Below are positions 8,458 through 16,555 of a stretch of DNA of 64,000 nt, one piece after another. Made by a program: the position numbers and the translations under genes. This DNA comes from JACRLW01 sp046349595 (GTDB lineage Bacteria; Planctomycetota; UBA1135; UBA2386), in the NCBI GenBank assembly GCA_046349595.1, contig JAXMCA010000001.1, positions 1,736,001-1,800,000 on the forward strand. The letters run 5' to 3'. The notes beneath the pieces were generated by a model. It saw nothing but the letters and a program-made list of their open reading frames with translations, did no database searches and had not been told where the DNA came from. Numbering within the stretch: the stretch's first letter is position 1; each line of letters starts with the position of its first letter.

Positions 8458-9921
8458 GTGACGGCGACGGCGACGAAGGGCAAGGTGCTGCAGGTGTTCG
8501 GCCCCGTGGTGGACGTGGAGTTCCCCGAGGGTCATCTGCCGCCGATCTACACCGCGCTGCGCATCCAGGACGCCGGTCGCAAGATCGACGTGATGCTGGA
8601 AGTGGCGCAGCAGCTCGGCAACTCGACGGTGCGCAGCGTCGCACTCTCCTCGACCGACGGACTGATCCGCGGCATGGAGGTCGCTGACTCCGGCGCACCG
8701 ATCTCGGTGCCGGTCGGTCAGATGACCATGGGCCGCCTGTTCGACGTGATGGGCAACGCGCTCGAGGTCGGTGTCGCGCACCCGCGCACCGGTGAGCCGA
8801 TGCCGCCCGTCCCGGTGAAGGATCGCTTCCCGATCCACCGCCAGGCCCCGCGCTTCGAGGACCAGCAGGAGATCAAGGACCTGTTCGAGACGGGCATCAA
8901 GGTCGTCGACCTGCTGTGCCCCTTCGCGAAGGGTGGCAAGGTCGGACTGTTCGGCGGTGCAGGCGTCGGCAAGACGGTGCTGATCCAGGAGCTGATCCGC
9001 GTCACCGCGGTCGAGAAGGGCGGCTTCTCGGTGTTCTGCGGCGTCGGCGAGCGCACCCGTGAGGGCAACGACCTCTGGCTGGAGATGGCCGAGGCCGAGT
9101 ACACCCAGCCCGACGGCAGCAAGGCCTCGGTGCTCGACAACGCCGTGCTCGTGTTCGGTCAGATGAACGAGCCGCCGGGCGCGCGCCTGCGCGTGGCGCT
9201 GACCGGCCTGACCATGGCCGAGTACTTCCGCGACCGCGAGAAGAAGGACGTGCTGCTGTTCGTCGACAACGTGTTCCGCTTCGTGCAGGCGGGCTCGGAG
9301 GTGTCGGCACTGCTCGGCCGTCTGCCGAGCGCAGTCGGCTACCAGCCGACGATGGCCTCCGAGATGGGTGCGCTCCAGGAGCGCATCACCTCGACCAAGG
9401 ACGGCTCGGTCACCTCGATGCAGGCGGTCTACGTGCCGGCCGACGACATCACCGACCCGGCACCGGTCGCGACCTTCGCGCACCTCGACTCGACGATCAT
9501 CCTCGAGCGCCAGATCGCGGAGCTCGGCATCTACCCCGCGGTCGACCCGCTGAAGTCGACCAGCAAGATGCTGACCCCGGGTGCGGTCGGTCAGGAGCAC
9601 TACGAGGTCGCGCGTGGCGTGCAGAAGACGCTGCAGCGCTACCAGGATCTGCGCGACATCATCGCGATCCTCGGCATGGAGGAGCTGTCGGACGAGGACA
9701 AGGCCGTGGTCTCGCGCGCGCGCAAGATCCAGCGTTTCCTGTCGCAGCCCTTCTTCGTCGCCGAGCAGTTCACCGGTTCGCCCGGCAAGTTCGTCAAGCT
9801 CGCCGACACCGTGCGCTCCTTCAAGGAGATCCTCGAAGGCCGACACGACGACCTGCCCGAGCAGGCGTTCTACATGGTCGGCTCGATCGAGGAAGCGGTC
9901 GAGAAGGCCAAGAAGCTCTGA
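8458..9921 (+). CDS. atpD: F-type ATP synthase subunit beta (GTG start)
   Basis: 487-residue catalytic subunit of F1. Walker A GGAGVGKT lies around residues 166-173, followed by the GERTREGNDLW block with the catalytic glutamate, the Walker B strand VLLFVDNVFRF, and the conserved PSAVGYQPTMASEMG and YVPADDITDPAPVATFAHLD. The Asn-Val-Phe and Pro-Val-Ala variants are slight departures from the usual DNIFRFTQAG and DPAPATTF. The start is GTG at 8458, after a purine-rich GGAGACAAC. Fully consistent with a functional enzyme. Confidence 0.97.
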   Translation: MTATATKGKVLQVFGPVVDVEFPEGHLPPIYTALRIQDAGRKIDVMLEVAQQLGNSTVRSVALSSTDGLIRGMEVADSGAPISVPVGQMTMGRLFDVMGNALEVGVAHPRTGEPMPPVPVKDRFPIHRQAPRFEDQQEIKDLFETGIKVVDLLCPFAKGGKVGLFGGAGVGKTVLIQELIRVTAVEKGGFSVFCGVGERTREGNDLWLEMAEAEYTQPDGSKASVLDNAVLVFGQMNEPPGARLRVALTGLTMAEYFRDREKKDVLLFVDNVFRFVQAGSEVSALLGRLPSAVGYQPTMASEMGALQERITSTKDGSVTSMQAVYVPADDITDPAPVATFAHLDSTIILERQIAELGIYPAVDPLKSTSKMLTPGAVGQEHYEVARGVQKTLQRYQDLRDIIAILGMEELSDEDKAVVSRARKIQRFLSQPFFVAEQFTGSPGKFVKLADTVRSFKEILEGRHDDLPEQAFYMVGSIEEAVEKAKKL

Positions 9922-9935
9922 GAAGGACGCACGCC

Positions 9936-10367
9936 GTGAGCAAGAACCTGCGCCTCCGCATCGTGTCGCCCGACAGCGTCGTCTTCGACGGCGAGGTCCG
10001 CTCGGTGCAGTTCATGGGCATCGACGGCAGCTACGGCATCCTCGCCAACCACGCGCCCCTCGTCACGGCGACGGTGCCCGGTGCACTCCGCTACGAGGAC
10101 GCGCAGGGCAAGCGGCGCGAGATGGTCGTGACCGAGGGCTTCGCCGAGGTCCGCAACAACGTGCTGACCATGGTCTGCGAGGCCGGTGAGCGCGCCGAGG
10201 ACATCGACGTCGAGCGCGCACGCGTCGCCGAGAAGCGCGCACGCGACATGCTCGCGAACCGTGCCGCCCTGGCCGCCGAGGACGTGATCAAGGCGGAGGA
10301 CGCGTTGCGTCGCGCGCTCGTGCGCCAGGTGGTCGGTCAGCGCTCCGGCGCCAGCCTCGATCTCTGA
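9936..10367 (+). CDS. atpC: F-type ATP synthase subunit epsilon (GTG start)
   Basis: 143-residue epsilon subunit. The N-terminal beta-sandwich shows LRIVSPDSVVFDGEVRSVQF and GSYGILANHAPLVTA; the C-terminal two-helix domain, which can inhibit the enzyme, is complete (from about residue 88 onward). GTG start 14 bases after the atpD stop, preceded by GAAGGA. Last gene of the operon; its stop codon directly abuts the stop of the convergent DUF1992 gene with no bases between, so no intergenic terminator exists here. Confidence 0.95.
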   Translation: MSKNLRLRIVSPDSVVFDGEVRSVQFMGIDGSYGILANHAPLVTATVPGALRYEDAQGKRREMVVTEGFAEVRNNVLTMVCEAGERAEDIDVERARVAEKRARDMLANRAALAAEDVIKAEDALRRALVRQVVGQRSGASLDL

Positions 10368-10736
10368 TCAGCGCTCCAGGCGCTCCGCGAGCGGGTCGCC
10401 GAACTGGGCGAGGACGTGGGGTTCCACGCGGTCGCCGAGCAGGAGGGTGAGGCGCAGCTCCGCTCGCCTCAGGCGCTCGCGGAGTTCGCCCGCGCGCGCC
10501 GGGGACGAACACGCGCGCAGCAGGTCGCGGAGCTGCAGGCAGTCGCGCCGCAGTTCGAGTTCCTCCGGCGCGAAGCCGGCGCCGCGCAGGAGGAGATAGC
10601 CGGCGCGGAGCTCCTCTCTGACCAGCGACAGGCCTTCGAGGGCCAGGGGTCGCCCTCGACAGGGCAGGTCGTCGAACTCGCCGCGGGCGATCGCCTCGCG
10701 GATGCGCTGCTCGCCGATCCAGGCCAGGGCATCCAT
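10368..10736 (-). CDS. DUF1992 (DnaJC28-type conserved domain) protein
   Basis: 122-residue cytoplasmic protein matching the DUF1992 family, whose hallmark is an N-terminal IGEQRIREAIARGEFDDLPCRGRPL block at residues 7-31: the ER/EA helix, the GEFDDLPG-type turn and the following basic Pro-Leu. The rest is a charged helical region with several Leu/Arg heptads. The family occurs alone in bacteria and in DnaJC28 of eukaryotes; its function is poorly known. The start ATG at 10736 is preceded by CATGAT (10745-10750, minus strand), only 8 bases away, one of several candidate leaderless promoters here. Confidence 0.85.
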   Translation of the reverse strand: MDALAWIGEQRIREAIARGEFDDLPCRGRPLALEGLSLVREELRAGYLLLRGAGFAPEELELRRDCLQLRDLLRACSSPARAGELRERLRRAELRLTLLLGDRVEPHVLAQFGDPLAERLER

Positions 10737-10826
10737 GGTGCGGAATCATGGCGACCGGCGTCGCGAGCGGACAGGGTGGCGGTCGGGGCTGGTGAACTTT
10801 GCAGTAAAGAGTTAGTGTCCCGGCCC

Positions 10827-11630
10827 ATGAGCGAAGCGCTGTCGACGGGATCCTCCTCGAGCACCGAAGTCCGCGTCGGTTCCGAGAGGGCGGTGCCGAT
10901 GGAGGTGCGCGACCTGTTCCGCTTCCACGACGTCGACGGCCGCAGCCAGCCGGTGCTGCGCGGGGTGAGCTTCGAGGTGCCCTCGGGCAGCTTCACGACG
11001 ATCATGGGCCCGTCGGGCTCGGGCAAGTCGACCCTGCTGCACCTGCTCGCGGGGCTCGACGTGCCGTCGTCGGGGAGCGTGTTCCTGATGGGGCAGGATC
11101 TCGCGACCGCCGACGAGACGACGCGCACGCGTCTGCGGCGACAGCACATCGGCTTCATCTTCCAGTTCTTCAATCTGCTCCCCGACCTCAGCGTGGAGGA
11201 GAACATCGCGTTGCCGCTGCGCATCGCGGGGGAGCGCGCGGAGCGTCACGCGACACGCGTGCAGGGGCTGCTCGAGCGGTTGGGCCTCGTCCAACTGCGC
11301 AACCGATTGCCGGCGCGGCTGTCGGGCGGGGAGATGCAGCGGGTCAGCATCGCGCGTGCGCTGGTGACGGCACCACCTCTGCTGTTGTGCGACGAACCGA
11401 CCGGCAACCTGTCCTCGAAGGCGGGGGAGGAGATCGTCGCGTTGCTGCGGTCGATCTGCGACAGCGGAGAGGCGACCGTATTGCTCGTGACCCACAACCC
11501 GCGCGATGCCGCGGTCGGCGATCGCGTGTTGTTCCTGCACGACGGACAGCTCGAGTCGGAACACGCGCTCGTCGGGCCCGGTCTGACGGCGCACGACGTG
11601 CACGCACGTCTCGAGCAGCTCGGCATCTGA
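10827..11630 (+). CDS. ABC transporter ATPase, LolD/MacB-type
   Basis: 267-residue ATPase that would power the adjacent FtsX-type permease. Walker A GPSGSGKS at residues 61-68, Q-loop FIFQFFNLLPDLSVEENI, signature LSGGEMQR, Walker B LLLCDEPTGNL and the switch histidine in LLVTHNPRDA are all present. The FNLLP/TGNL combination is typical of the LolD/MacB/FtsE group that works in lipoprotein release, efflux or cell-wall control. The first 25 residues are a low-complexity Ser-rich extension. The ATG at 10827 lies 8 bases after TAGTGT (10813-10818), a candidate -10. The permease starts 10 bases downstream. Confidence 0.92.
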   Translation: MSEALSTGSSSSTEVRVGSERAVPMEVRDLFRFHDVDGRSQPVLRGVSFEVPSGSFTTIMGPSGSGKSTLLHLLAGLDVPSSGSVFLMGQDLATADETTRTRLRRQHIGFIFQFFNLLPDLSVEENIALPLRIAGERAERHATRVQGLLERLGLVQLRNRLPARLSGGEMQRVSIARALVTAPPLLLCDEPTGNLSSKAGEEIVALLRSICDSGEATVLLVTHNPRDAAVGDRVLFLHDGQLESEHALVGPGLTAHDVHARLEQLGI

Positions 11631-11640
11631 AGGGGGCACG

Positions 11641-14215
11641 ATGAACCTGAGACTCGCGTGTTTCCTGGTCGGACGGTCCTTCAGCGTCAACCGCCTGCGC
11701 GTGGCGCTGTCGATTCTCGGTATCGCGCTCGGTGTGGCGGTGGTGTGCGCGATCCAGGTGATGGACCACAACACCGTGCAGAGCCGCTTGCGTGCCAAGA
11801 ATCCGGCGCTCGGTCGCGTGGACTACGAACTCGTGTCCAAGGAGCGCGCCGCCGATCCGGACGAGGTCGCGCAGCGTCTCGCCGCGATCCCTGACGTCGC
11901 TGCGGTCGGCGTGGTGCGGAGCGGAGTGGTCGGCCTCCACGCCGCGGAACGCGCCCTCGGTCCGGTGCGCATGTTCGGCGTGTGGCCGGTCCCCGATCCG
12001 GGCTTCGTCCACTACGACGTCGTCGCGGGCAGCGACCTCTCCGCGCTGGAAGGTGACGGCGGCGTGCTGGTGGGCAGTGCGCTCGCGCGGGAGTCCGGCA
12101 TCGGCATCGGCGACACGCTGCGCCTCGAGGCCGCGCCGCACGCGAAGGCCGCCGTGTGCCGTGACGGCGTCCTGGTCAGCGCGCAGGAGGAAGAGCCCGA
12201 GGTGCGTCCGGAGACGGTCACGGTGCGCGGATGGATCGGCGATCGCGGCTTCGGCGGACGCGAGCAGGGCCACGTGGTGATCGGAACGCAGGCGCTGGCG
12301 CATCGGCTCGCTCCACGTGAGCCGGCGGTGTTTCACGTCAATCGACGCGAGGGCAGCGACGTCGACGCGTTGCGTCAGGCGCTCGACGCCGAGTTCGTGG
12401 TGCGCGAGGACACCGCGGCGCTGCTCGGCGAGTCGAGCGACGAGCGCGCCTTCCGCAACGGCGTGAAGCTGCTCGGCGGGCTGGCGCTGATGCTCGGCAT
12501 GTTCGTGGTGTTCCAGACGCTGTCGCAGTCGCTGGTCGAGCGTCTGCGGCAGATCGGTCTGCTGCGCTGCCTCGGTGCATCGAGTTCCACGGTGACGGCG
12601 ACCTTCGTGATCGATGCGTCGCTGCTGGCGGCGACCGGCACCGTGCTGGGCCTGGTGCTCGGCATCGGCATTGCAGCCGCGCTGCAGGCGATGCACATCT
12701 CCTCGCTCGGCATGTTCCAGGACTGGCAGCTGCGTGAGCTGCCGCTCAGGCCGATGATCGCGATCGCGACCCTGGGTTTCCTGTTCACGCTCGCCGGCGC
12801 GGCGTTCCCCTTGTGGCGCGCGCGCCGTCTGCCGGTGTTGCGTGTGCTGCACGCGCGTGGTCTCGAAGGACGTGTCGACGTGCTGCGCGGCGTCGACACC
12901 TTCCTGTTCGTGCTTCTCGTGGTGCTGCTGCCGATCGGCTACCTCGCGACCACCACCTTGCTGTCGGACACGGAGCGCGAGACGCAGGCCGTGCTGCTGC
13001 AGCTCGGCGCCCTGCTGCTGGTGTTCGGCGGATTGCTGCTGATGTTGCCGCGCTTCGTGCGCCTGCTCGGCGAGAGCTGGCTCCTGCCGCTGCGGCGTCT
13101 CCTGCCGCTCGAGACGCAACTGGTGCGCAAGGCGCTCGCGGGGCAGAGCGGGCGATTCGCTGCCTCGATCTGCGGTCTCGGCATCGTCCTGCTCGCGGCC
13201 CTGGCCCTGGAGAGCCTGACCACGGCCCTGCATGCCGACGCGCGCGCCTTCGGCAAGCGGGCGATGCCCGACACGCTGTTCGTGCGCGCCACTCCGAACG
13301 ATGCGGAGCGGGTGGCGGCGCTGCGCGAGATCCCGGGGGTGCAGCGGGTCGATGCGCTGCGCGGCACCGTGGCTGCACCCTTCCTGCTGTCGGGACTCGA
13401 TTCGGCGGTGATGGCATCCGAAGGATCTCCGCTCGCCGGACGCAGCGCCGATCTCGAGCGCTTCGAGAAGGTGCGATCGCTGGTGGTGAGCACCCGTCTC
13501 GCACACCTCTCCGGTCTGTCCGCGGGAGGTTCGGTGACCCTGATCACCGACGGCGGGCCGGTCCCCTACCTGGTGCTCGCGGTCAGCGACGACGCCGGCT
13601 TCTTCCCCGACGACCCGGCCTTCGCGATCACGCATCCGCGCTGGATGAAGCAGGACTTCTGCGTCGGGGACGGCGGCATCGAGCGCATCGCACTGCGGCT
13701 CACCGCGGACGCGGATCCCTTCGCCGTGCTGCATGCCGTGCGCGACAGGATCCAGGGCGTGAGCTTCGCGAAGACCGGGCAGGACTTCGTCGACTACCTG
13801 GTGCGCGACGTCACCCGCGACTTCCGCCTGTTCCAGATCCTGCTCGCCTTGATCCTCCTGCTCGCGGCCATGGGCGTGGTCAACGCCACGACCATCGCGG
13901 CGCTGGGGCGCGTGCGCGAGATCGGCGTGCTGCGTGCGCTCGGCGCGACGCGCTCCCAGTTGCGTCGCGCACGTCGAAGGACTGGTGGTCGGCGGGAGCG
14001 CGAGTCTGATGGCGCTCGCCCTGGGGATTCCGCTCGGGCGCGTGGTCGTCGACGGGATGAATCGGGTCACCGGGCTCTCGGCGCCGTACGCGGTGCCCTG
14101 GCACGCGGTGATCGCCGTGCCGGTGATCGGTCTGTGGGCGGGGATGCTGGCGGCGTGGCTGCCCGGCGTTCGTGCGGCGCGGATGTCTCCGGCCGAGGCC
14201 GTCCGCTTCGAGTGA
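11641..14215 (+). pseudogene. FtsX/MacB-type ABC permease, frameshifted near its C-terminus
   Basis: Large permease with two FtsX-like membrane units. It has an N-terminal helix (VALSILGIALGVAVVCAIQV), a periplasmic MacB-PCD-like domain to about residue 265, a three-helix bundle (about 275-395), further central helices (about 420-465 and 505-525), a second periplasmic domain and a C-terminal bundle. The frame is intact to about 13971 (LGATRSQLRRA). The family-typical continuation (VEGLVVGGSASL onward, ending AARMSPAEAVRFE) lies in another frame from 13973 and stops at 14215. The span is 3n+1 bases, so one extra base or two missing bases explain it. Without the correction the reading runs to 14574 as nonsense. 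A real mutation or a sequence error are both possible. Confidence 0.85.
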
Positions 14216-14239
14216 GCACTCCGTTGTCGGTCAGTGTCG

Positions 14240-16477
14240 ATGGAATGCGTCCATCGGCTCATGGCCACATCGCTTCTCTGTTCCCTGCTCGGCATCCTCC
14301 TGCCGTCGACTCCCCAGCAACCTGTCGAGCCACCTTCCGCATTCGGTCCGCCGGTATTCCGCGGCGTGTGCGTGGACAAGGAGCCGGGCTTCGACGGCGT
14401 CGCGGCCCGCGCCGAGACCTACAAGCTGCTCGCGGATCAGGTCGGAGTGACCTTCGTTCCGCTGCTCGGACCTGGCGAGATCGCCCATCCGCTGCGCTTC
14501 GAAGTCGCCGGATTGTGGCTCGATGGCGAACCGATGGAGATCGGGAAGGGTGGTCTTCCGCGCGCCGAGGGTGAGGAGATCCACATGGCGCACCGCAGGT
14601 TCACCGAGCGCTGGAGCCTGCGGCCGCGGGAAGCCGAGCAGAGTTTCGTGATCGAGACCACGGCGCGACGCTCCATCGAGCTGCGTGTTCACGTGCGCGG
14701 CGATCTCCCGCTCCGGGTGCAGGGCGACGGGCTGGTCTTCGACGCCGGGTCCGCGGGAGGAGTCGAGTACCGCGACTTCGTGATCGTCGATGCGCGTGGC
14801 CGCGCGCGGCGCATGCCGATCGTCGGTGAGGATGGCGACATCGTGCTCCGCGTCGGGGAAGCCGATCTCCTCGGCCTCGAGTTCCCGCTGACCCTCGATC
14901 CGATCGTGCGCGCCTTCGGCATCGACGTGGGCACAACCTCGACACACCATCCCGAAGCCGCCTTCGACCGGAGCTTCGCGCGCTGGGCGATCGTCTACGC
15001 CGATCAGGTGGCGAGCAACGACAGCGACGTGCTCGCGGCGCATTTCGATGCCGACGGCAACTTCGTCGCGGTCACCGCGCTCGACTCCACGAGCAGCGAC
15101 TCCGTCGCGCCGAGCCTTGCACACGATGCACAGGGCAACATGTTCCTGTGCGTGTGGCGCGACCAGGACGGCGCGCAGCAGATCCGTGCGCGTCGCATCC
15201 AGTCGAACGGCTTCCTCCCGCTCACGGTGCAGGTGGTCGCGACCGCCAGCGGCACCACCAGCTTCACCGATCCCGACGTCGGCGGATCGAATGCGAGCGC
15301 CGCGGATCGCTTCCTGGTGGTGTGGGGGCAGTACGGACTGCTCGGGGCGAACAGCGTGGTGCAGATGGTGAACATCCTCGTGTCCGGCGGCCTGACCAAC
15401 GGACAGACCCTCGACCCCGACACCAACTGCACGCGCGACCTGGAGATCCGCGTCAGCAAGTGCGCCGGTGCGGGACAGCATTGGGGCGTGGTCTTCAGGC
15501 ACAAGCGCAGTTGCGCGTCACTGAACCACGACATCGCCTTCGCCGCGATCCGCAGCGACGGCACACGCATGTTCGGCCCGACTCTGGTGCAGACCAATGG
15601 CGACGGCAGCGACGACCACCCAGATGTCGCAGGAGACGGCACCGCCTTCTTCGTGATCTTCGATCGCGATGCCGGCACGAACGGGCGCGACCTCGTGGGC
15701 GCCGGGTACCGCCGCAGCGGCACGAGCTTCAGCCAGACGCGCACGCCGCTGGTCATGTCGGCGGCCGAGCCGGGAGTGGATCGCGCGCTGGACCAGGTCG
15801 CTCCGGCGATCGACAACGACGGCTGCCGCTTCACCTACGTCTACCTCGACGGCAGTCCGGCCCGCCCGCGTGCCGCGACCTTCATGCTCGTCAACAACGG
15901 GGCATCGGTGAGCTTCGAGACCGGCGCATTCCTCCTCGACTCCAGCACGCTGGCGCACGCCGCGCCGTCGATCGCCTTCGTCGACGAGCTCCCGGTGCGG
16001 TCGCTGCTCGCGTGGGAACGCACCGGGACCGGAGCCAACGTCGACGTGCGGGGCGTGCTCTACGACGCGCTGGCGCCCGGGACGCCGATCCGCTTCCTCA
16101 GCACCGGCTGCGGTGGGGTCGGCGCGATCGACATCGCCGTCAGTTCGAGCGGCAACGCGGTGGCGGGGCTGGGCGCGGACTTCCGTGTCTTCCTGAGCGG
16201 TGAGCTCGGTGTGGCCTCGATCCTGGTCGGCATCCCGGCGGCCGTCCCGTTCACCCTGTGCGCGGTTCCCGGCGGGAGCTGCCGCCTCGGGGTCACACCG
16301 ATCTTCGACGCCCTGCCCGGGGCCTTCGTCGCGGCGCGCGTGCCCTGCGACCCGGGCTTGATCGGCTTCGAACTCGCCTTCCAGGGTCTCGGCGTCAGTG
16401 CGTCGAACGGATGCACGCCGGCCAGCTTCGGTTTCGCCTTCACGGTCTCGCGGACCCTGGTGGCGAAGATCCTGTGA
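14240..16477 (+). CDS. Secreted protein of unknown function with planctomycete-type C-terminal module
   Basis: About 745 residues with an N-terminal export signal (MATSLLCSLLGILLP region). Residues about 50-230 form a beta-rich domain; the middle has repeated strands with VAPSLAHDAQGNMFLCVWRD, HPDVAGDGTAFFVIFD and APAIDNDGCRFTYVY spaced roughly like propeller blades. The C-terminal 120 residues (STGCGGVGAIDIA..., then C-x-L, VPCDPGLIGFELAFQGLG) form a module I associate with planctomycete exported proteins. Starts at GTG 14234, ATG 14240 and ATG 14261 are all in frame; I prefer 14240 because it leaves an Arg before the hydrophobic core. No catalytic motif seen; probably a surface or periplasmic binding protein. 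Confidence 0.75.
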   Translation: MECVHRLMATSLLCSLLGILLPSTPQQPVEPPSAFGPPVFRGVCVDKEPGFDGVAARAETYKLLADQVGVTFVPLLGPGEIAHPLRFEVAGLWLDGEPMEIGKGGLPRAEGEEIHMAHRRFTERWSLRPREAEQSFVIETTARRSIELRVHVRGDLPLRVQGDGLVFDAGSAGGVEYRDFVIVDARGRARRMPIVGEDGDIVLRVGEADLLGLEFPLTLDPIVRAFGIDVGTTSTHHPEAAFDRSFARWAIVYADQVASNDSDVLAAHFDADGNFVAVTALDSTSSDSVAPSLAHDAQGNMFLCVWRDQDGAQQIRARRIQSNGFLPLTVQVVATASGTTSFTDPDVGGSNASAADRFLVVWGQYGLLGANSVVQMVNILVSGGLTNGQTLDPDTNCTRDLEIRVSKCAGAGQHWGVVFRHKRSCASLNHDIAFAAIRSDGTRMFGPTLVQTNGDGSDDHPDVAGDGTAFFVIFDRDAGTNGRDLVGAGYRRSGTSFSQTRTPLVMSAAEPGVDRALDQVAPAIDNDGCRFTYVYLDGSPARPRAATFMLVNNGASVSFETGAFLLDSSTLAHAAPSIAFVDELPVRSLLAWERTGTGANVDVRGVLYDALAPGTPIRFLSTGCGGVGAIDIAVSSSGNAVAGLGADFRVFLSGELGVASILVGIPAAVPFTLCAVPGGSCRLGVTPIFDALPGAFVAARVPCDPGLIGFELAFQGLGVSASNGCTPASFGFAFTVSRTLVAKIL

Positions 16478-16483
16478 GCGGGG

Positions 16484-16497
16484 CGGGGCCGGCCCCG
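16484..16497. terminator. GC palindrome after the secreted-protein gene, terminator candidate
   Basis: CGGGGCCGGCCCCG is a perfect 14-base palindrome 7 bases after the stop codon at 16477 and 59 bases before aspS. It could fold at the RNA 3' end, though there is no T-tract and the loop would need to open. Only position and symmetry support it. Confidence 0.3.
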
Positions 16498-16555
16498 GGA
16501 GCATGGAGTTCGTCGCGCCGCGGGGCTACAAGCGCTGGTTCGTACCAAGAACCAC

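Noticed and set aside
6139..9846. A 1235-codon open frame on the minus strand opposite atpA, atpG and atpD
   Set aside because: Its sequence is Arg/His/Leu/Asp-rich low complexity, the usual shadow of a high-GC gene on the other strand; the plus strand carries three conserved ATP synthase subunits.
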